64,000 nt of DNA from Actinoplanes aureus (GTDB taxonomy: Bacteria > Actinomycetota > Actinomycetes > Mycobacteriales > Micromonosporaceae): NCBI RefSeq assembly GCF_015704865.1, contig NZ_JADQTO010000015.1:157565-221564 (forward strand), written 5' to 3'. Numbering within the stretch: the stretch's first letter is position 1; the number at the start of each line of letters is the position of its first letter. The translations under genes were made by a program, and so were the position numbers. Shown here one piece after another: positions 8,544 to 17,037 of this stretch. The notes under the pieces were generated by a model, which saw nothing but the letters and a program-made list of their open reading frames with translations, was not told the origin of the DNA and made no database searches.

Positions 8544-9974
8544 TCAGAGTTCCTGGGAGTGCTCTGCGGATAGCCACGGCAGGTGGACGCGGAACGTGAC
8601 ACCGCCGCCCGGGGTGGGCAGCACCTCGACCCGTCCGCCGTGCGCCGCGACGAGCGAACGGACGATCGCCAGGCCCAGCCCGGCACCGGAGGCCGGTCCG
8701 CGCGTCCGGGAGTCGTCGGCGCGGTAGAAGCGCTCGAACACCCGCTCGGCCTCCGGTCCGCTGAGCCCCGGGCCGCTGTCGGCGACCTCGAGCACGGCCT
8801 CGCCGCCGGCGCGGCCGACCCCGATGCGTACGGCCGCGTCCGGCGGGGTGTGCGCGTGCACGTTGCCGACCAGGTTGACCACGACCTGGCGCAGCCGGGC
8901 CTCGTCGCCGAGCACCAGAGCGGGCGCGGGCGCGGAGCCGTCGTCCGGGCCGGTGAGCCGGACCGGGCGGCCGGGATCCAGCGCCAGCAGGTCGTGGCGG
9001 GCGTCGGCGGCCAGGGTGCGCAGGTCCATCGGCGCCGGATCGAGCACGGTACCGGCGGCCGGCTCGTCCAGCCGGGCCAGCAGCAGCAGGTCCTCGACCA
9101 GGGCGGCGAGCCGCCCGGCCTCGGTGTCGATCCGCCGCATCGTGTGCTCGACGTCGCCCGCCCCGGCGGTGCCGCGCATCAGCTGGAGTTCGGCGGAACC
9201 CTTGATGCCGAACAGCGGGGTGCGCAACTCGTGGCTGACGTCGGCGACGAACCGGCGCATCCGCGCCTCCGATTCGGCGCGCGCGGCGAAGGCGCCGTCG
9301 ATCTGCGCGAGCATGCCGTTCAGTACGCGCGTCAGCCGCGCCACCTCGGTGTTCGGCGGGCCGGCGTCCGGGATGCGATGGGCCAGATTGCCGGCGGCGA
9401 TGGCGGTGGCGGTCTGCTCGATGGCCCGCAGTGGCCGGAGCCCGGCCCGGATCGCCAGCCAGCCGGCACCGGTCAGCACGGTCACCACGACCAGGCCGGT
9501 GATCACGCAGACCAGGCGTACCCGCGCCACGATGCCGTCGATCGCGCTCAGCGACGCCGCCACGACCACTGATCCCACGCCGCCGGAGCGAGGCACCACC
9601 ACGGCCCGCCAGCCGTCGATCGTCAGCGGGACGCCGGACTCCGCCCGCCCCAGCGACTCCTCGAATCGGGGTGCGGTCTCGTCCGCCCCGCTCTGCGCGG
9701 AGCGCTCCACGGCGCCGCCGGAGTCCAGATAGACCACCGCCAGCGTGCTGATCAGGTCCAGGCCGCTCGTCAGGTCCCGGGTCCGGGCGTTCACCGCGAC
9801 GTCCAGCACGTTCGGGTCGATCCTGGACATGACCTGGGAGAACTGCCGCACCTGGCGGTCCACCCGGTCGACCAGGTGGCGGCGCAGGGCGGCGGTGACG
9901 ACGGCGTCGCTGACCACGATCCCGGCGACCAGCAGCACCGCGGTGATCAGCAGCAGCCGGGCCCGCAGGCTCAT
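8544..9974 (-). CDS. OmpR-type sensor histidine kinase
   Basis: 476-residue membrane kinase. TM1 about residues 6-28, extracellular sensor 29-150, TM2 151-175, HAMP about 175-228, HisKA with VADVSHELRTPLFGIKGS (phosphoacceptor His about 248), then HATPase with VVNLVGNVHAH, DSGPGL and GAGLGLAIV. The layout is MprB/TcrY-like. The start ATG (9974) overlaps the stop of the upstream regulator gene, so the pair is co-translated. It is the last gene of a three-gene operon with the membrane protein at 10690-11820. The ligand is unknown. The last codons overlap a 15-bp repeat shared with the operon's upstream region. Confidence 0.9.
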   Translation of the reverse strand: MSLRARLLLITAVLLVAGIVVSDAVVTAALRRHLVDRVDRQVRQFSQVMSRIDPNVLDVAVNARTRDLTSGLDLISTLAVVYLDSGGAVERSAQSGADETAPRFEESLGRAESGVPLTIDGWRAVVVPRSGGVGSVVVAASLSAIDGIVARVRLVCVITGLVVVTVLTGAGWLAIRAGLRPLRAIEQTATAIAAGNLAHRIPDAGPPNTEVARLTRVLNGMLAQIDGAFAARAESEARMRRFVADVSHELRTPLFGIKGSAELQLMRGTAGAGDVEHTMRRIDTEAGRLAALVEDLLLLARLDEPAAGTVLDPAPMDLRTLAADARHDLLALDPGRPVRLTGPDDGSAPAPALVLGDEARLRQVVVNLVGNVHAHTPPDAAVRIGVGRAGGEAVLEVADSGPGLSGPEAERVFERFYRADDSRTRGPASGAGLGLAIVRSLVAAHGGRVEVLPTPGGGVTFRVHLPWLSAEHSQEL

Positions 9975-10693
9975 CGCCGCGGCCCGCGCAGGACGTAACC
10001 GGCACCGCGTACGGTGTGGATCAGCTTCGGCTCGACGTTGTCCACCTTGCGGCGCAGGTAGCTGACGTAGGTGTCGACGATGCTGGTGTCCCCGGCGAAG
10101 TCGTAACGCCACACGTCCTCGAGGATCCGCGGCTTCGACACCACCTGATCGGCGTGCGCGACCAGGAAGTGCAGCAGCTTGAACTCGGTCGGTGAGAGCC
10201 GTACCGGCCGGCCTGCCCGGGTCACCTCGCGGGCCACCGGATCCACGGTCAGGTCGGCGACGGCCAGGACGCCGTCCACCGGCACCGCGCCGGAGCGACG
10301 CAGGATCGCCTGGATGCGGGCGATGAGTTCGGGCAGGTGGAAGGGCTTGGTGACGTAGTCGTCGCCGCCCAGGCTCAACCCGTTCACCTTGTCCTCGGGC
10401 GCGTCCCGGGCGCTCAGGAAGAGCACCGGGACCGGGCGGTGCGCCCGGGCGGACCGCAGCCGGCGAACCACTTCGAAGCCGTCCATGCCGGGCAGCATCA
10501 GGTCCAGCACGATCAGGTCCGGCGGGTCACCCAGGGCCGCCTCGACGGCGTCCGCGCCGGTGCCGACGGCGGTCACCGTGAAGCCGGCGAAGCGCAGGGC
10601 GTCGGCTAGCAGACCGCGTACGGTGTCCTCGTCGTCGACGACCAGCAGCCGGGGCGGGGTGTCCCAGGCCGGAGTGGACCGCACCCGCGTCAC
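9971..10693 (-). CDS. OmpR-family response regulator
   Basis: About 240 residues. Receiver domain with LLVVDDED at the N-terminus and phosphoacceptor Asp in IVLDLMLPGMDGFE (about residue 64), then a winged-helix DNA-binding domain (RLSPTEFKLLHFLVAHADQV, VVDTYVSYLRRKV-like region, IHTVRGAGYVLR). Start chosen as GTG 10693 because it overlaps the upstream stop as GTGA; a longer in-frame start at 10735 would lie inside the upstream gene. Partner of the kinase at 8544-9974. Confidence 0.9.
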   Translation of the reverse strand: MTRVRSTPAWDTPPRLLVVDDEDTVRGLLADALRFAGFTVTAVGTGADAVEAALGDPPDLIVLDLMLPGMDGFEVVRRLRSARAHRPVPVLFLSARDAPEDKVNGLSLGGDDYVTKPFHLPELIARIQAILRRSGAVPVDGVLAVADLTVDPVAREVTRAGRPVRLSPTEFKLLHFLVAHADQVVSKPRILEDVWRYDFAGDTSIVDTYVSYLRRKVDNVEPKLIHTVRGAGYVLRGPRR

Positions 10694-11820
10694 CCCCGCC
10701 CGTTCGCCGCCAGGGCCACAACCCTGCCCTGCCACCGGATGTCGGCCAACAGGCTACCGACGAAGCCGGCCAGCCCACCACCGGCGGCTCCGGCGAGCGC
10801 CGCCCAGCCCATGGCCGGCGCCAGGGTCACGGCGAGGACGTCGACGTTGAACACCAGCACCTGTACGCCGAGTTTCAGCTCTCCCCCGGCGGCCTGGCTC
10901 AGCGCGGCCAACACGGCCGCCAGGACGGTACCGGCGATGAGCGCCCGCAGACCGGCCCGGCGAAGGCGGCTGCCGTCCCCGCCCGGCGGCGCGGTCGCCA
11001 GCAGAGCCGCGGTGACCAGCACGAACAGCACCAGCACCAGAGCGCCCGGCCCGGTACCCGGTGGACTGCCGGTGTGCTCGCTCAGCCGGGCCGCCAGCGG
11101 GCCGCCGAGGACGAGCTGTGACGGGGCGCCGAACACGGCGAGGAGCGCTGCCAGGACGACGTTCGGGCCGTAGAGGATCGCCAGGCCGGCGGCGGGCGGT
11201 CGCTGGGTGGCCGCGACCGCCGCCAGGACCAGCCCGGCGCCGACCAGGACGGCCGGCCCGGCCGACGCTGCCGTGACCAGGACGCGCCGGTGCGGCAGGA
11301 CGGTCAGCAGAGCGCAGCCGCCGATGAGGGCGACCAGGGCGACCAGACCGCCCAGCATCGTGTCACCGGTCTCCGGGCGGATCATGAGCTGCGCGTCCCG
11401 CATGGCCTGCGTGGCACCGGCCGGGACGGAGATCGTGGTGACGGCGTCCGGGGCGGCCAGCACCACCGCCAGGACGATCACCGTCGTCACGGCGGCGCCG
11501 GCGCCGCGCACGGCGATCACCCGCGGCGGCGTCCGCAACGAGCCGACCAGCACGACACCGAAGACCAGCGCTCCGGCGGCGGAGAGCCCGAGCGGCGCCA
11601 CGTCGACCGTTCCGTGCAGGACGGCACCCATCGCGCCCGCGTCCAGCTGACCGGCCAGCGCCGCCGCCCCGCCGACCGCCGCGGCGACGACCGCCGCGAC
11701 AAACGCCCAGGTCACCGGCATGTCCCACGCGGCCAGCGCGGCCACCGCGAGCCCGCCCATGACCGCGTACGCGGCGAGCACCGCCGCCGCCCCTCGAAGA
11801 ACCTCTCGCAGACTGTCCAT
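10690..11820 (-). CDS. Polytopic membrane protein, possibly streptophobe-like
   Basis: 376 residues, strongly hydrophobic, with roughly ten predicted TM segments and no soluble domain. A recognisable central piece is MRDAQLMIRPETGDTMLGG, followed by a loop with ILYGPNVVLAA. It vaguely resembles the actinobacterial streptophobe family, but I am not sure. First gene of an operon with an OmpR-type regulator and kinase, so it may be a sensor accessory or a target of that system. The start ATG (11820) is divergent from the gene at 11879 with a 58-bp shared upstream region. Confidence 0.65.
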   Translation of the reverse strand: MDSLREVLRGAAAVLAAYAVMGGLAVAALAAWDMPVTWAFVAAVVAAAVGGAAALAGQLDAGAMGAVLHGTVDVAPLGLSAAGALVFGVVLVGSLRTPPRVIAVRGAGAAVTTVIVLAVVLAAPDAVTTISVPAGATQAMRDAQLMIRPETGDTMLGGLVALVALIGGCALLTVLPHRRVLVTAASAGPAVLVGAGLVLAAVAATQRPPAAGLAILYGPNVVLAALLAVFGAPSQLVLGGPLAARLSEHTGSPPGTGPGALVLVLFVLVTAALLATAPPGGDGSRLRRAGLRALIAGTVLAAVLAALSQAAGGELKLGVQVLVFNVDVLAVTLAPAMGWAALAGAAGGGLAGFVGSLLADIRWQGRVVALAANGRG

Positions 11821-11858
11821 GGCCAGACGGTCGCGCCCGGCCCTGAAGATCCCGGCAG

Positions 11859-11876
11859 AGTTCCTGGGAGAACTCA
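11859..11876. promoter_or_regulatory. Inverted repeat in the divergent promoter
   Basis: GAGTTC-N6-GAACTC (6-bp arms, 18 bp in total) between the membrane-protein operon (start 11820, minus) and the gene at 11879 (plus), overlapping the likely ribosome-binding site of the latter. A 15-bp identical string (11857-11871) recurs at 8546-8560 at the 3' end of the kinase gene of the same operon. Candidate operator, possibly for the encoded OmpR-type regulator. Confidence 0.35.
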
Positions 11877-11878
11877 CA

Positions 11879-12310
11879 ATGTCTAAACTCCATGCGATGA
11901 GTCGCCGGGTCGCCGCCGTCACCACGTCAACGATCATCGATCACCGCATGTTCATGCTGGTGGACGAGGAACAGCCGGGTGCCGAACCGGCCATGCCGCA
12001 CGACTCCGGCGACTGGGTCTCGGCCGGGCCGGCCGCGGTTCTGGTGGAGAGTCCATATGACAGTTACGACGCGATGCTGCGTCTGGAGGAGTGGGACGCC
12101 GAGCCGGAACGCGACGGCGAGCAGTGGGACGACGTCGTCGATGTGACCGTCGCGTGGCCGACCGGGAAGATCCGGCTCAACCAGATCACCGCCGGTTACG
12201 AGGACACCGGCTTCGCGCTCACCGGGCCGGGCAGCTATCACGTGCGCCTGGCCTGCCGGCAGACCGACGAGGAGGAGTACCTCGTCCAGTTCTGGCCGGC
12301 GGCCGGCTGA
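11879..12310 (+). CDS. Conserved hypothetical acidic protein
   Basis: 143 residues, no signal peptide or TM, acidic. It begins with a Ser/Arg-rich segment and then alternates beta-like stretches (IIDHRMFMLVDEEQ, AAVLVESPYDSYDAMLRLEEW, GKIRLNQITAGYEDTG, GSYHVRLACR), ending in EEEYLVQFWPAA. This beta-rich pattern resembles actinobacterial proteins of unknown function that accompany toxin or immunity-like loci, but no function can be assigned. Start ATG 11879 with GGGAG upstream; ATG 11897 is an alternative. Confidence 0.6.
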   Translation: MSKLHAMSRRVAAVTTSTIIDHRMFMLVDEEQPGAEPAMPHDSGDWVSAGPAAVLVESPYDSYDAMLRLEEWDAEPERDGEQWDDVVDVTVAWPTGKIRLNQITAGYEDTGFALTGPGSYHVRLACRQTDEEEYLVQFWPAAG

Positions 12311-12313
12311 GGG

Positions 12314-13267
12314 TCACACGGCGGTGCGGAACCGCTGCGGCGTCGTGCCGCGGACCCGTTTGAAGGCGACCGTCAGCGCGAACGCGTTCGCGTAGCCGAC
12401 CTGCCGGGCGATCGATTCGAGGGTGGCGTCGGAGTTGCGCATGGCCTCCGCGGCCAGGTCGAGACGCCAGTGCGTCACGTAGGTCATCGGCGGCTGCCCG
12501 ACCAGGTCGGTGAAGCGGCGGGCGAACGCCGCCCGGGACGCCCCGCTCACCTCGGCCAGGTTCGACACCGTCCACGGCCGGGCCGGCTCCTCGTGGATGA
12601 CCCGCAGCGCCCGGCCGACGAGCGGGTCGCCGTGCGCGCGGTACCAGCCGGGCGCGTCACCGGCCGGGCGGGCGAACCAGGCGCGCAGGGCGGCGATCAG
12701 CGCCAGGTCCAGCAGCCGGTCGAGCACGACCTGCTGGCCAGGTGCGTCGCGCTCCACCTCGGCGGCGAGCAGGTCCATGATCGGTGACTGGACGTGCTCG
12801 CGCGGCACCCGCAGCACGGTCGGGAGCGACGCCAGCAGGCGGCCGCTGACGTAGCTGTTCACCTGGTAGGTGCCGCTGGCCACGACCGCCACGTCGTCCG
12901 GGCCGTCGCCGCCGGCCCGCACGTCCAGGGACTTGGTGTGCGGCCCGATCCGCGCCGAGGCGGTGATGTCCTCGCCGGCGAAGGTGACCAGGCGGTTGCC
13001 GGCGTGCACGTACAGCTCGGGGCGGGTGGCCGGGTCGTCCGCGACGGTGTACGGCTGCGGGCCCTGCACGATCGCCACGTCCCCGGTCCGGATCAGGGTG
13101 GGCTCGCCGTCGTCCGGTACGAACCAGGCGTGGCCGCGCAGCGGGGTGGCCAGGGCGAGCGGCGCCTCGTCGACGATCCGCAGTGCCCACGGCGGGCGCA
13201 GTACCGACTGACAGAAGGCGGCGGTCCGGGCCCGTACCCCGTCCAGCAGATCTCCCAACGGGTCCAT
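12314..13267 (-). CDS. AraC-family regulator with cupin-type N-terminal domain
   Basis: 317 residues. The N-terminal cupin-like domain (about 10-185; WFVPDDGEPTLIRTGDVAIV) belongs to the AraC_binding_2/cupin_6 type that senses small aldehydes or lipophilic compounds. The C-terminal double helix-turn-helix (about 210-315) has WTVSNLAEVSGASRAAFARR and ESIARQVGYANAFALTVAFK followed by the typical TTPQRFR. It is divergent from the NmrA-like gene at 13374, its most probable target. Its 3' end lies 3 bp from the gene at 11879-12310 on the other strand. Confidence 0.88.
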   Translation of the reverse strand: MDPLGDLLDGVRARTAAFCQSVLRPPWALRIVDEAPLALATPLRGHAWFVPDDGEPTLIRTGDVAIVQGPQPYTVADDPATRPELYVHAGNRLVTFAGEDITASARIGPHTKSLDVRAGGDGPDDVAVVASGTYQVNSYVSGRLLASLPTVLRVPREHVQSPIMDLLAAEVERDAPGQQVVLDRLLDLALIAALRAWFARPAGDAPGWYRAHGDPLVGRALRVIHEEPARPWTVSNLAEVSGASRAAFARRFTDLVGQPPMTYVTHWRLDLAAEAMRNSDATLESIARQVGYANAFALTVAFKRVRGTTPQRFRTAV

Positions 13268-13340
13268 GACCGGTTAGCGTAGACGCTCAGACATGCGACC
13301 GAGCCTGACGAACATGGATCGTCTCACCTGCCGCGACTTC

Positions 13341-13348
13341 ACTTAAGT
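13341..13348. promoter_or_regulatory. Palindrome in the AraC/NmrA intergenic region
   Basis: ACTTAAGT (8-bp perfect palindrome) preceded by the half-like GACTTC at 13335-13340, within the 106-bp divergent region 13268-13373. It lies about 25 bp upstream of the NmrA-like start codon, before the GCAGGAGG ribosome-binding site. Candidate binding site for the adjacent AraC-type regulator; weak evidence. Confidence 0.3.
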
Positions 13349-13373
13349 CATCGATCCCACGCAGGAGGCTGAC

Positions 13374-14192
13374 ATGTACGCCATCACCGGAATCACCGGC
13401 CACGTCGGCGGCGCCACCGCACACGCGCTGCTCGCCGCGAACGAGAAGGTCCGCGCGGTCGTCCGCGACCCGGACAAGGGCAAGCGGTGGAGCGACTTCG
13501 CGGTGGCCGACTTCACCGACCGAGCGGCGCTGACCGGCGCGTTCGCCGGCACCCGCGGCGCCTTCGTGATGCTGCCGACCGTTCCGCCGTTCACCGACGA
13601 GGCGCACCGCGGCATGGCCGACACGATCGCCGCCGCGGTCGCCGACAGCGGTGTCCCGCACGTGGTGATGCTGTCGGCGATCGGGGCCGACCTGGCCGAG
13701 GGAAGCGGGCCGATCCGCTGGCTGCACCACCTGGAGAACCGGCTGCGGGAGACCGGGGCGACGGTCACCGCGATCCGGGCACCGCACTTCCAGGAGAAGT
13801 TCGAGCCCTTCCTCGGTGGCGACGTGTATCCCGTCTTCGCGGAGTCGGCGGACGTACCCGTACCGATGGTCGCCACCCGCGACGTCGGCGCGGCCGTCGC
13901 CCACGCGCTGACCTCACCGCCGAGCGCCAGCGAGGTGGTCGACCTGGAGGCGCCGAGCTACACCGAGCGGCAGGTGGCCGAGGCGCTGGGTCTGCCAGTC
14001 GTGACCATCCCCCGCGCCGGCTGGGCCGACGCGCTCACCGGCGCCGGCCTGCCGCCGCTGCTCGCCACCGAGATCGCCGCGCTCTACGCGGCCGACGAGG
14101 ACGGCCTGCTGCAACCCCGCGGCGACCGCCGGCAGAGCTGTACCACAGAGCTCGGCGAGACCCTGCGCGGCCTGGTCAAACCCGCCGCCTAG
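13374..14192 (+). CDS. NmrA-like NAD(P)H-binding oxidoreductase
   Basis: 272 residues, atypical SDR of the NmrA/QorB type. Rossmann motif TGITGHVGGATAHAL at residues 5-19, then VRDPDKGKRW (NADP preference), HVVMLSAIGAD and IRAPHFQEKFEPFL. Family members act as redox sensors or quinone/azo reductases. ATG 13374 has GCAGGAGG 6 nt upstream. Divergent from the AraC gene; this arrangement is common for small inducible detoxification units. Confidence 0.85.
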   Translation: MYAITGITGHVGGATAHALLAANEKVRAVVRDPDKGKRWSDFAVADFTDRAALTGAFAGTRGAFVMLPTVPPFTDEAHRGMADTIAAAVADSGVPHVVMLSAIGADLAEGSGPIRWLHHLENRLRETGATVTAIRAPHFQEKFEPFLGGDVYPVFAESADVPVPMVATRDVGAAVAHALTSPPSASEVVDLEAPSYTERQVAEALGLPVVTIPRAGWADALTGAGLPPLLATEIAALYAADEDGLLQPRGDRRQSCTTELGETLRGLVKPAA

Positions 14193-14201
14193 GATCACGC
14201 T

Positions 14202-14969
14202 GTGAACTCCGATCTGTCGGTCAGCGTCAAGAACCACGTCGCCGTGCTGGAGATGCGCCGGCCGCCGGCCAACCACTTCGACGAGGCGCTGATCGGGCGG
14301 ATCGTGGACGCCGCCCTGGCCCTGGACGACGATCCGGCGTGCCGGGTGATCATCCTGGCGTCGGAGGGCAGGCACTTCTGTGCCGGGGCGGACTTCAGCG
14401 GCGGGGAGTTCGCCCTGGACCAGGCGGCCGCGGCCGAGCGGCTGTACCGGCGGGCGGCGCGACTGTTCGACGTGCGTACCCCGATGATCGCAGCCGTGCA
14501 GGGCACCGCCGTGGGTGGCGGGCTGGGCCTGGCCTGCGCGGCCGACTTCCGCATCGCGGAGCCCGCCAGCCGGTTCGTGGCGAACTTCGCGAAGCTCGGC
14601 TTCCACCAGGGGTTCGCCCTCAGCGTGACGCTGCCGGACCTGATCGGACGGCAGGCGGCGACCGGCATGCTGCTGACCGGCCGCCGGGTCGGCGGTGAGG
14701 AGGCGGTACGCCTCGGCCTGGCCGACCGGCTCGCCGAGCCGGGCGGCGTGCGGGAGGCGGCCTGGGAGCTGGCCCGGGAGATCGCCGCGTCGGCACCGCT
14801 GGCGGTCCGGTCCATGCGGGCCACCCTGCGCGCGGACCTGGCGGCCCGGGTCCGGCAGGCCCTCGACCACGAGCTGGCCGAGCAGATGGTGCTCTGGCAG
14901 ACCCGGGACAGCGCCGAGGGCATCGAGGCGAGCCTGCAACGGCGTACCCCGGTGTTCCGGGGCGAGTAG
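14202..14969 (+). CDS. Enoyl-CoA hydratase/isomerase family protein
   Basis: 255-residue crotonase-fold protein. The oxyanion-hole motifs are EGRHFCAGADFSGGEF and AVQGTAVGGGLGLACAADFR. The usual hydratase Glu after the second hole is not obvious (FHQGFAL region), so isomerase or other acyl-CoA activity is possible. GTG start 14202 lies 9 nt after the NmrA-like stop, probably the same transcript. Natural substrates unknown. Confidence 0.85.
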   Translation: MNSDLSVSVKNHVAVLEMRRPPANHFDEALIGRIVDAALALDDDPACRVIILASEGRHFCAGADFSGGEFALDQAAAAERLYRRAARLFDVRTPMIAAVQGTAVGGGLGLACAADFRIAEPASRFVANFAKLGFHQGFALSVTLPDLIGRQAATGMLLTGRRVGGEEAVRLGLADRLAEPGGVREAAWELAREIAASAPLAVRSMRATLRADLAARVRQALDHELAEQMVLWQTRDSAEGIEASLQRRTPVFRGE

Positions 14970-15059
14970 GCGGCCCGCGCTCCTCCGGTATCTGAAACGC
15001 CGGCCGTTGCCGCGCTGTGCGCGGCGGGCCGACGCTTCGGGGAACGGAAGGAGGAGTCG

Positions 15060-15294
15060 ATGACGATCGACGCCGAGACCCGCCTGGACCCTGTGCCCAC
15101 CTCGGCGCCGGCGACACGGTCACCGCCACGCACCGCCCGCACCACTTCGCGATCGCACACGGCGTGGATCTGCGCCGGATGGCGGCGGAGATCTTCGGCC
15201 GCGAGACCGGGCTGGGCCGCGGCCGCGGCGGGCACATGCACCTGTTCGACCCGGCGACGCATTTCTCCTGCTCCGGCATCATCGCCGAGGGCTA
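15060..15294 (+). pseudogene. Remnant of 2-oxoacid dehydrogenase E1 alpha subunit
   Basis: A strong ribosome-binding site (GGAAGGAGGAG) and ATG 15060 give an E1-alpha-like N-terminus (MTIDAETRLDP). An internal deletion of about 60-70 codons and a shift to the +2 frame follow near 15095. There the TPP-enzyme core continues: AGDTVTATHRPHHFAIAHG, MAAEIFGRETGLGRGRG, GGHMHLFDP. The frame ends at TAG 15292-15294, long before a normal E1 alpha (about 330 residues). It would have been the first gene of an acetoin- or pyruvate-dehydrogenase-like operon. Not functional as read. Confidence 0.75.
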
Positions 15295-15302
15295 GGTGAG
15301 TC

Positions 15303-16149
15303 ATGACCGCGACCGTGGAAAGCCACCGGCTCACCACGGCCCGGGCCGTGGTGGACGGCATCGCCGCCGAGATGGAACGCGACGAGTCGGTCTGCTACCT
15401 CGGTGAGGACGTCGGAGCGTACGGCGGCATCTTCGGGTCGTCGACCGGGCTGCTCGACCGGTTCGGCGCGACCCGGGTGATCGACACGCCGATCTGAAGA
15501 GACCGCGTTCATCGGTCTGGGCATCGGCGCGGCCGTCGAGGGCATGCGACCCGTCGTCGAGCTCATGTTCGTCGACTTCTTCGGCGTCTGCATGGACCAG
15601 ATCTACAACCACATGGCGAAGATCTCGTACGAGTCCGGCGGCAACGTCACGGTCCCGATGGTGCTCACCACGGCGGTCGGCGGCGGCTACAGCGACGGCG
15701 CGCAGCACAGTCAGTGCCTGTGGGGCACGTTCGCCCACCTGCCCGGGATGAAGGTCGTCGTGCCGAGCACCCCGTACGACGCCAAGGGCCTGATGATCTC
15801 GGCGATCCGCGACGACAATCCGGTCGTGTACATGTTCCACAAGGGATCATGGGGCTGGCTGGATGGCGAAGAACCGGCGGGCGATCGCCGAAGCGCCCGA
15901 CCGGGCGTACACGGTTCCGATCGGACAGGCCCGGATCGCCCTCCTCGGTACGCAAGACCGGACGGCTGGTCGTCGTCGACGAGGACTACCTGTCGTACGG
16001 CCTGTCCGGCGAGGTGGTCGCGTCGATCACCGACGTCGATCCGTCCCTGCTGCGGGCGCCGGTGGCGCGGGTCGCCGTTCCGGACGTGCCGGTCCCGTAC
16101 GCGCACGCCCTGGAATACGCGGTGCTGCCGCGACGTGGCCACGGCATGA
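15303..16149 (+). pseudogene. Remnant of 2-oxoacid dehydrogenase E1 beta subunit
   Basis: Begins intact at ATG 15303 (GEDVGAYGGIFGSSTGL), hits an in-frame TGA at 15495-15497, then continues in the next frame (ETAFIGLGIGAAVEGMRPVV, DQIYNHMAKISYESGG, GGGYSDGAQHSQCLWGTFAH). Near 15850 it changes frame again (NRRAIAEAPDRAYTVPIG). The stretch between there and VRKTGRLVVVDEDYLSYG (15955 onward) is missing, removing roughly 60-100 codons of the transketolase C-terminal domain. A last shift leads to a TGA at 16147-16149 that overlaps the ATG of the lipoyl gene. Multiple disabling changes. Confidence 0.8.
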
Positions 16150-16381
16150 CCGAGGTGCTGTTCCCGGCGCTGTCGAAGCAGAACCCGGCGGCGCTGGGCG
16201 TCCTCACCACCTGGTTCGTCCGCGACGGCGACCGGGTGGCGGCGGGCGACCTGCCGGCCGAGGTCCAGGTCGACAAGGTCTCGATGGAGGTGCCGGCGCC
16301 GGTGGCCGGCGTGGTCCACCTGCTGGCCGGCGAGGAGGCGGAATTTCGCAGGGCACGGCGATCGCCGCCATCGACGGCTGA
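16146..16381 (+). pseudogene. Lipoyl-domain protein (E2 N-terminus), frameshifted
   Basis: ATG 16146 opens a lipoyl domain: EVLFPALSKQNPAALGVLTT, WFVRDGDRV, then VDKVSMEVPAP with the lipoylated Lys, then VAGVVHLLAGEEAEF. One base is missing near 16350; the expected ending QGTAIAAIDG is in another frame and stops at TGA 16379-16381. The restored product would be about 79 residues, a stand-alone lipoyl protein as found in some actinobacterial 2-oxoacid dehydrogenase operons, or a truncated E2. It sits at the end of the decayed E1 alpha/E1 beta operon. Confidence 0.7.
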
Positions 16382-16473
16382 ACCGGCACTCCAGCGCGCA
16401 GTCCAGCGCGGCCTCCAGCGGCGCCGCCCACGCTCACCTTGTCCTTACCGACGAGGCAGAGGCAGGTGGCGTA

Positions 16474-17037
16474 ATGACACGGTTGTCGATCCTGGTGGCC
16501 CGGGCGGCCAACCGGGAGGAAAGCGCGTGGACGGAGCTGGTGGCCGAGTTCGGCCCGATGATGCGGTCGATCGCCGCGGGCTACCGGCTCACGCGGGAGG
16601 AGGGCGCGGACGCGGCACAGATCACGTGGCTGCGTCTGCTCGCACACATAGACCGCATCCGGGAACCCGATCGGATAGCCGGCTGGCTGGCCATCACGAT
16701 GCGGCACGAGTGCTGCCGGATCGTCCGGCAGCGCGGGCGCGAGCAGCGGCTGGAGGAGTGGATGGCGGTCGAGGACGACACCGAACAGGTCGTCGCCCGG
16801 CTGCTGCACGACGAGCGCACCGAAGCACTGTGGTACGCGGTCGAGCGGCTACCCGCCCGGCAGCGCCGGCTGATGCGCGCGTTGTCGCACGCCTCCGCAC
16901 CCTCCTACCAGGAGGTGGCGGCCGCGATGTCGATGCCGGTCGGCAGCGTCGGCCCGACCCGGGCGCGGGCGCTGAGCCGCCTGCGGGAACTCCTCACCGA
17001 GGACGGCGCCGGCCGGCCGCTAGACCCGGCCGCCTGA
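16474..17037 (+). CDS. ECF-type RNA polymerase sigma factor
   Basis: 187 residues. Sigma region 2 (about 15-85): AWTELVAEFGPMMRSIAAGY, DAAQITWLRLLAHIDRIREP, then IAGWLAITMRHECCRI. Region 4 (about 110-175): AVERLPARQRRLMRAL, SYQEVAAAMSMPVGSVGPTR, ALSRLRELL. No anti-sigma gene is adjacent. ATG 16474 with a weak GGTGG upstream. The 3' end overlaps the convergent gene by 18 bp. Confidence 0.88.
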   Translation: MTRLSILVARAANREESAWTELVAEFGPMMRSIAAGYRLTREEGADAAQITWLRLLAHIDRIREPDRIAGWLAITMRHECCRIVRQRGREQRLEEWMAVEDDTEQVVARLLHDERTEALWYAVERLPARQRRLMRALSHASAPSYQEVAAAMSMPVGSVGPTRARALSRLRELLTEDGAGRPLDPAA

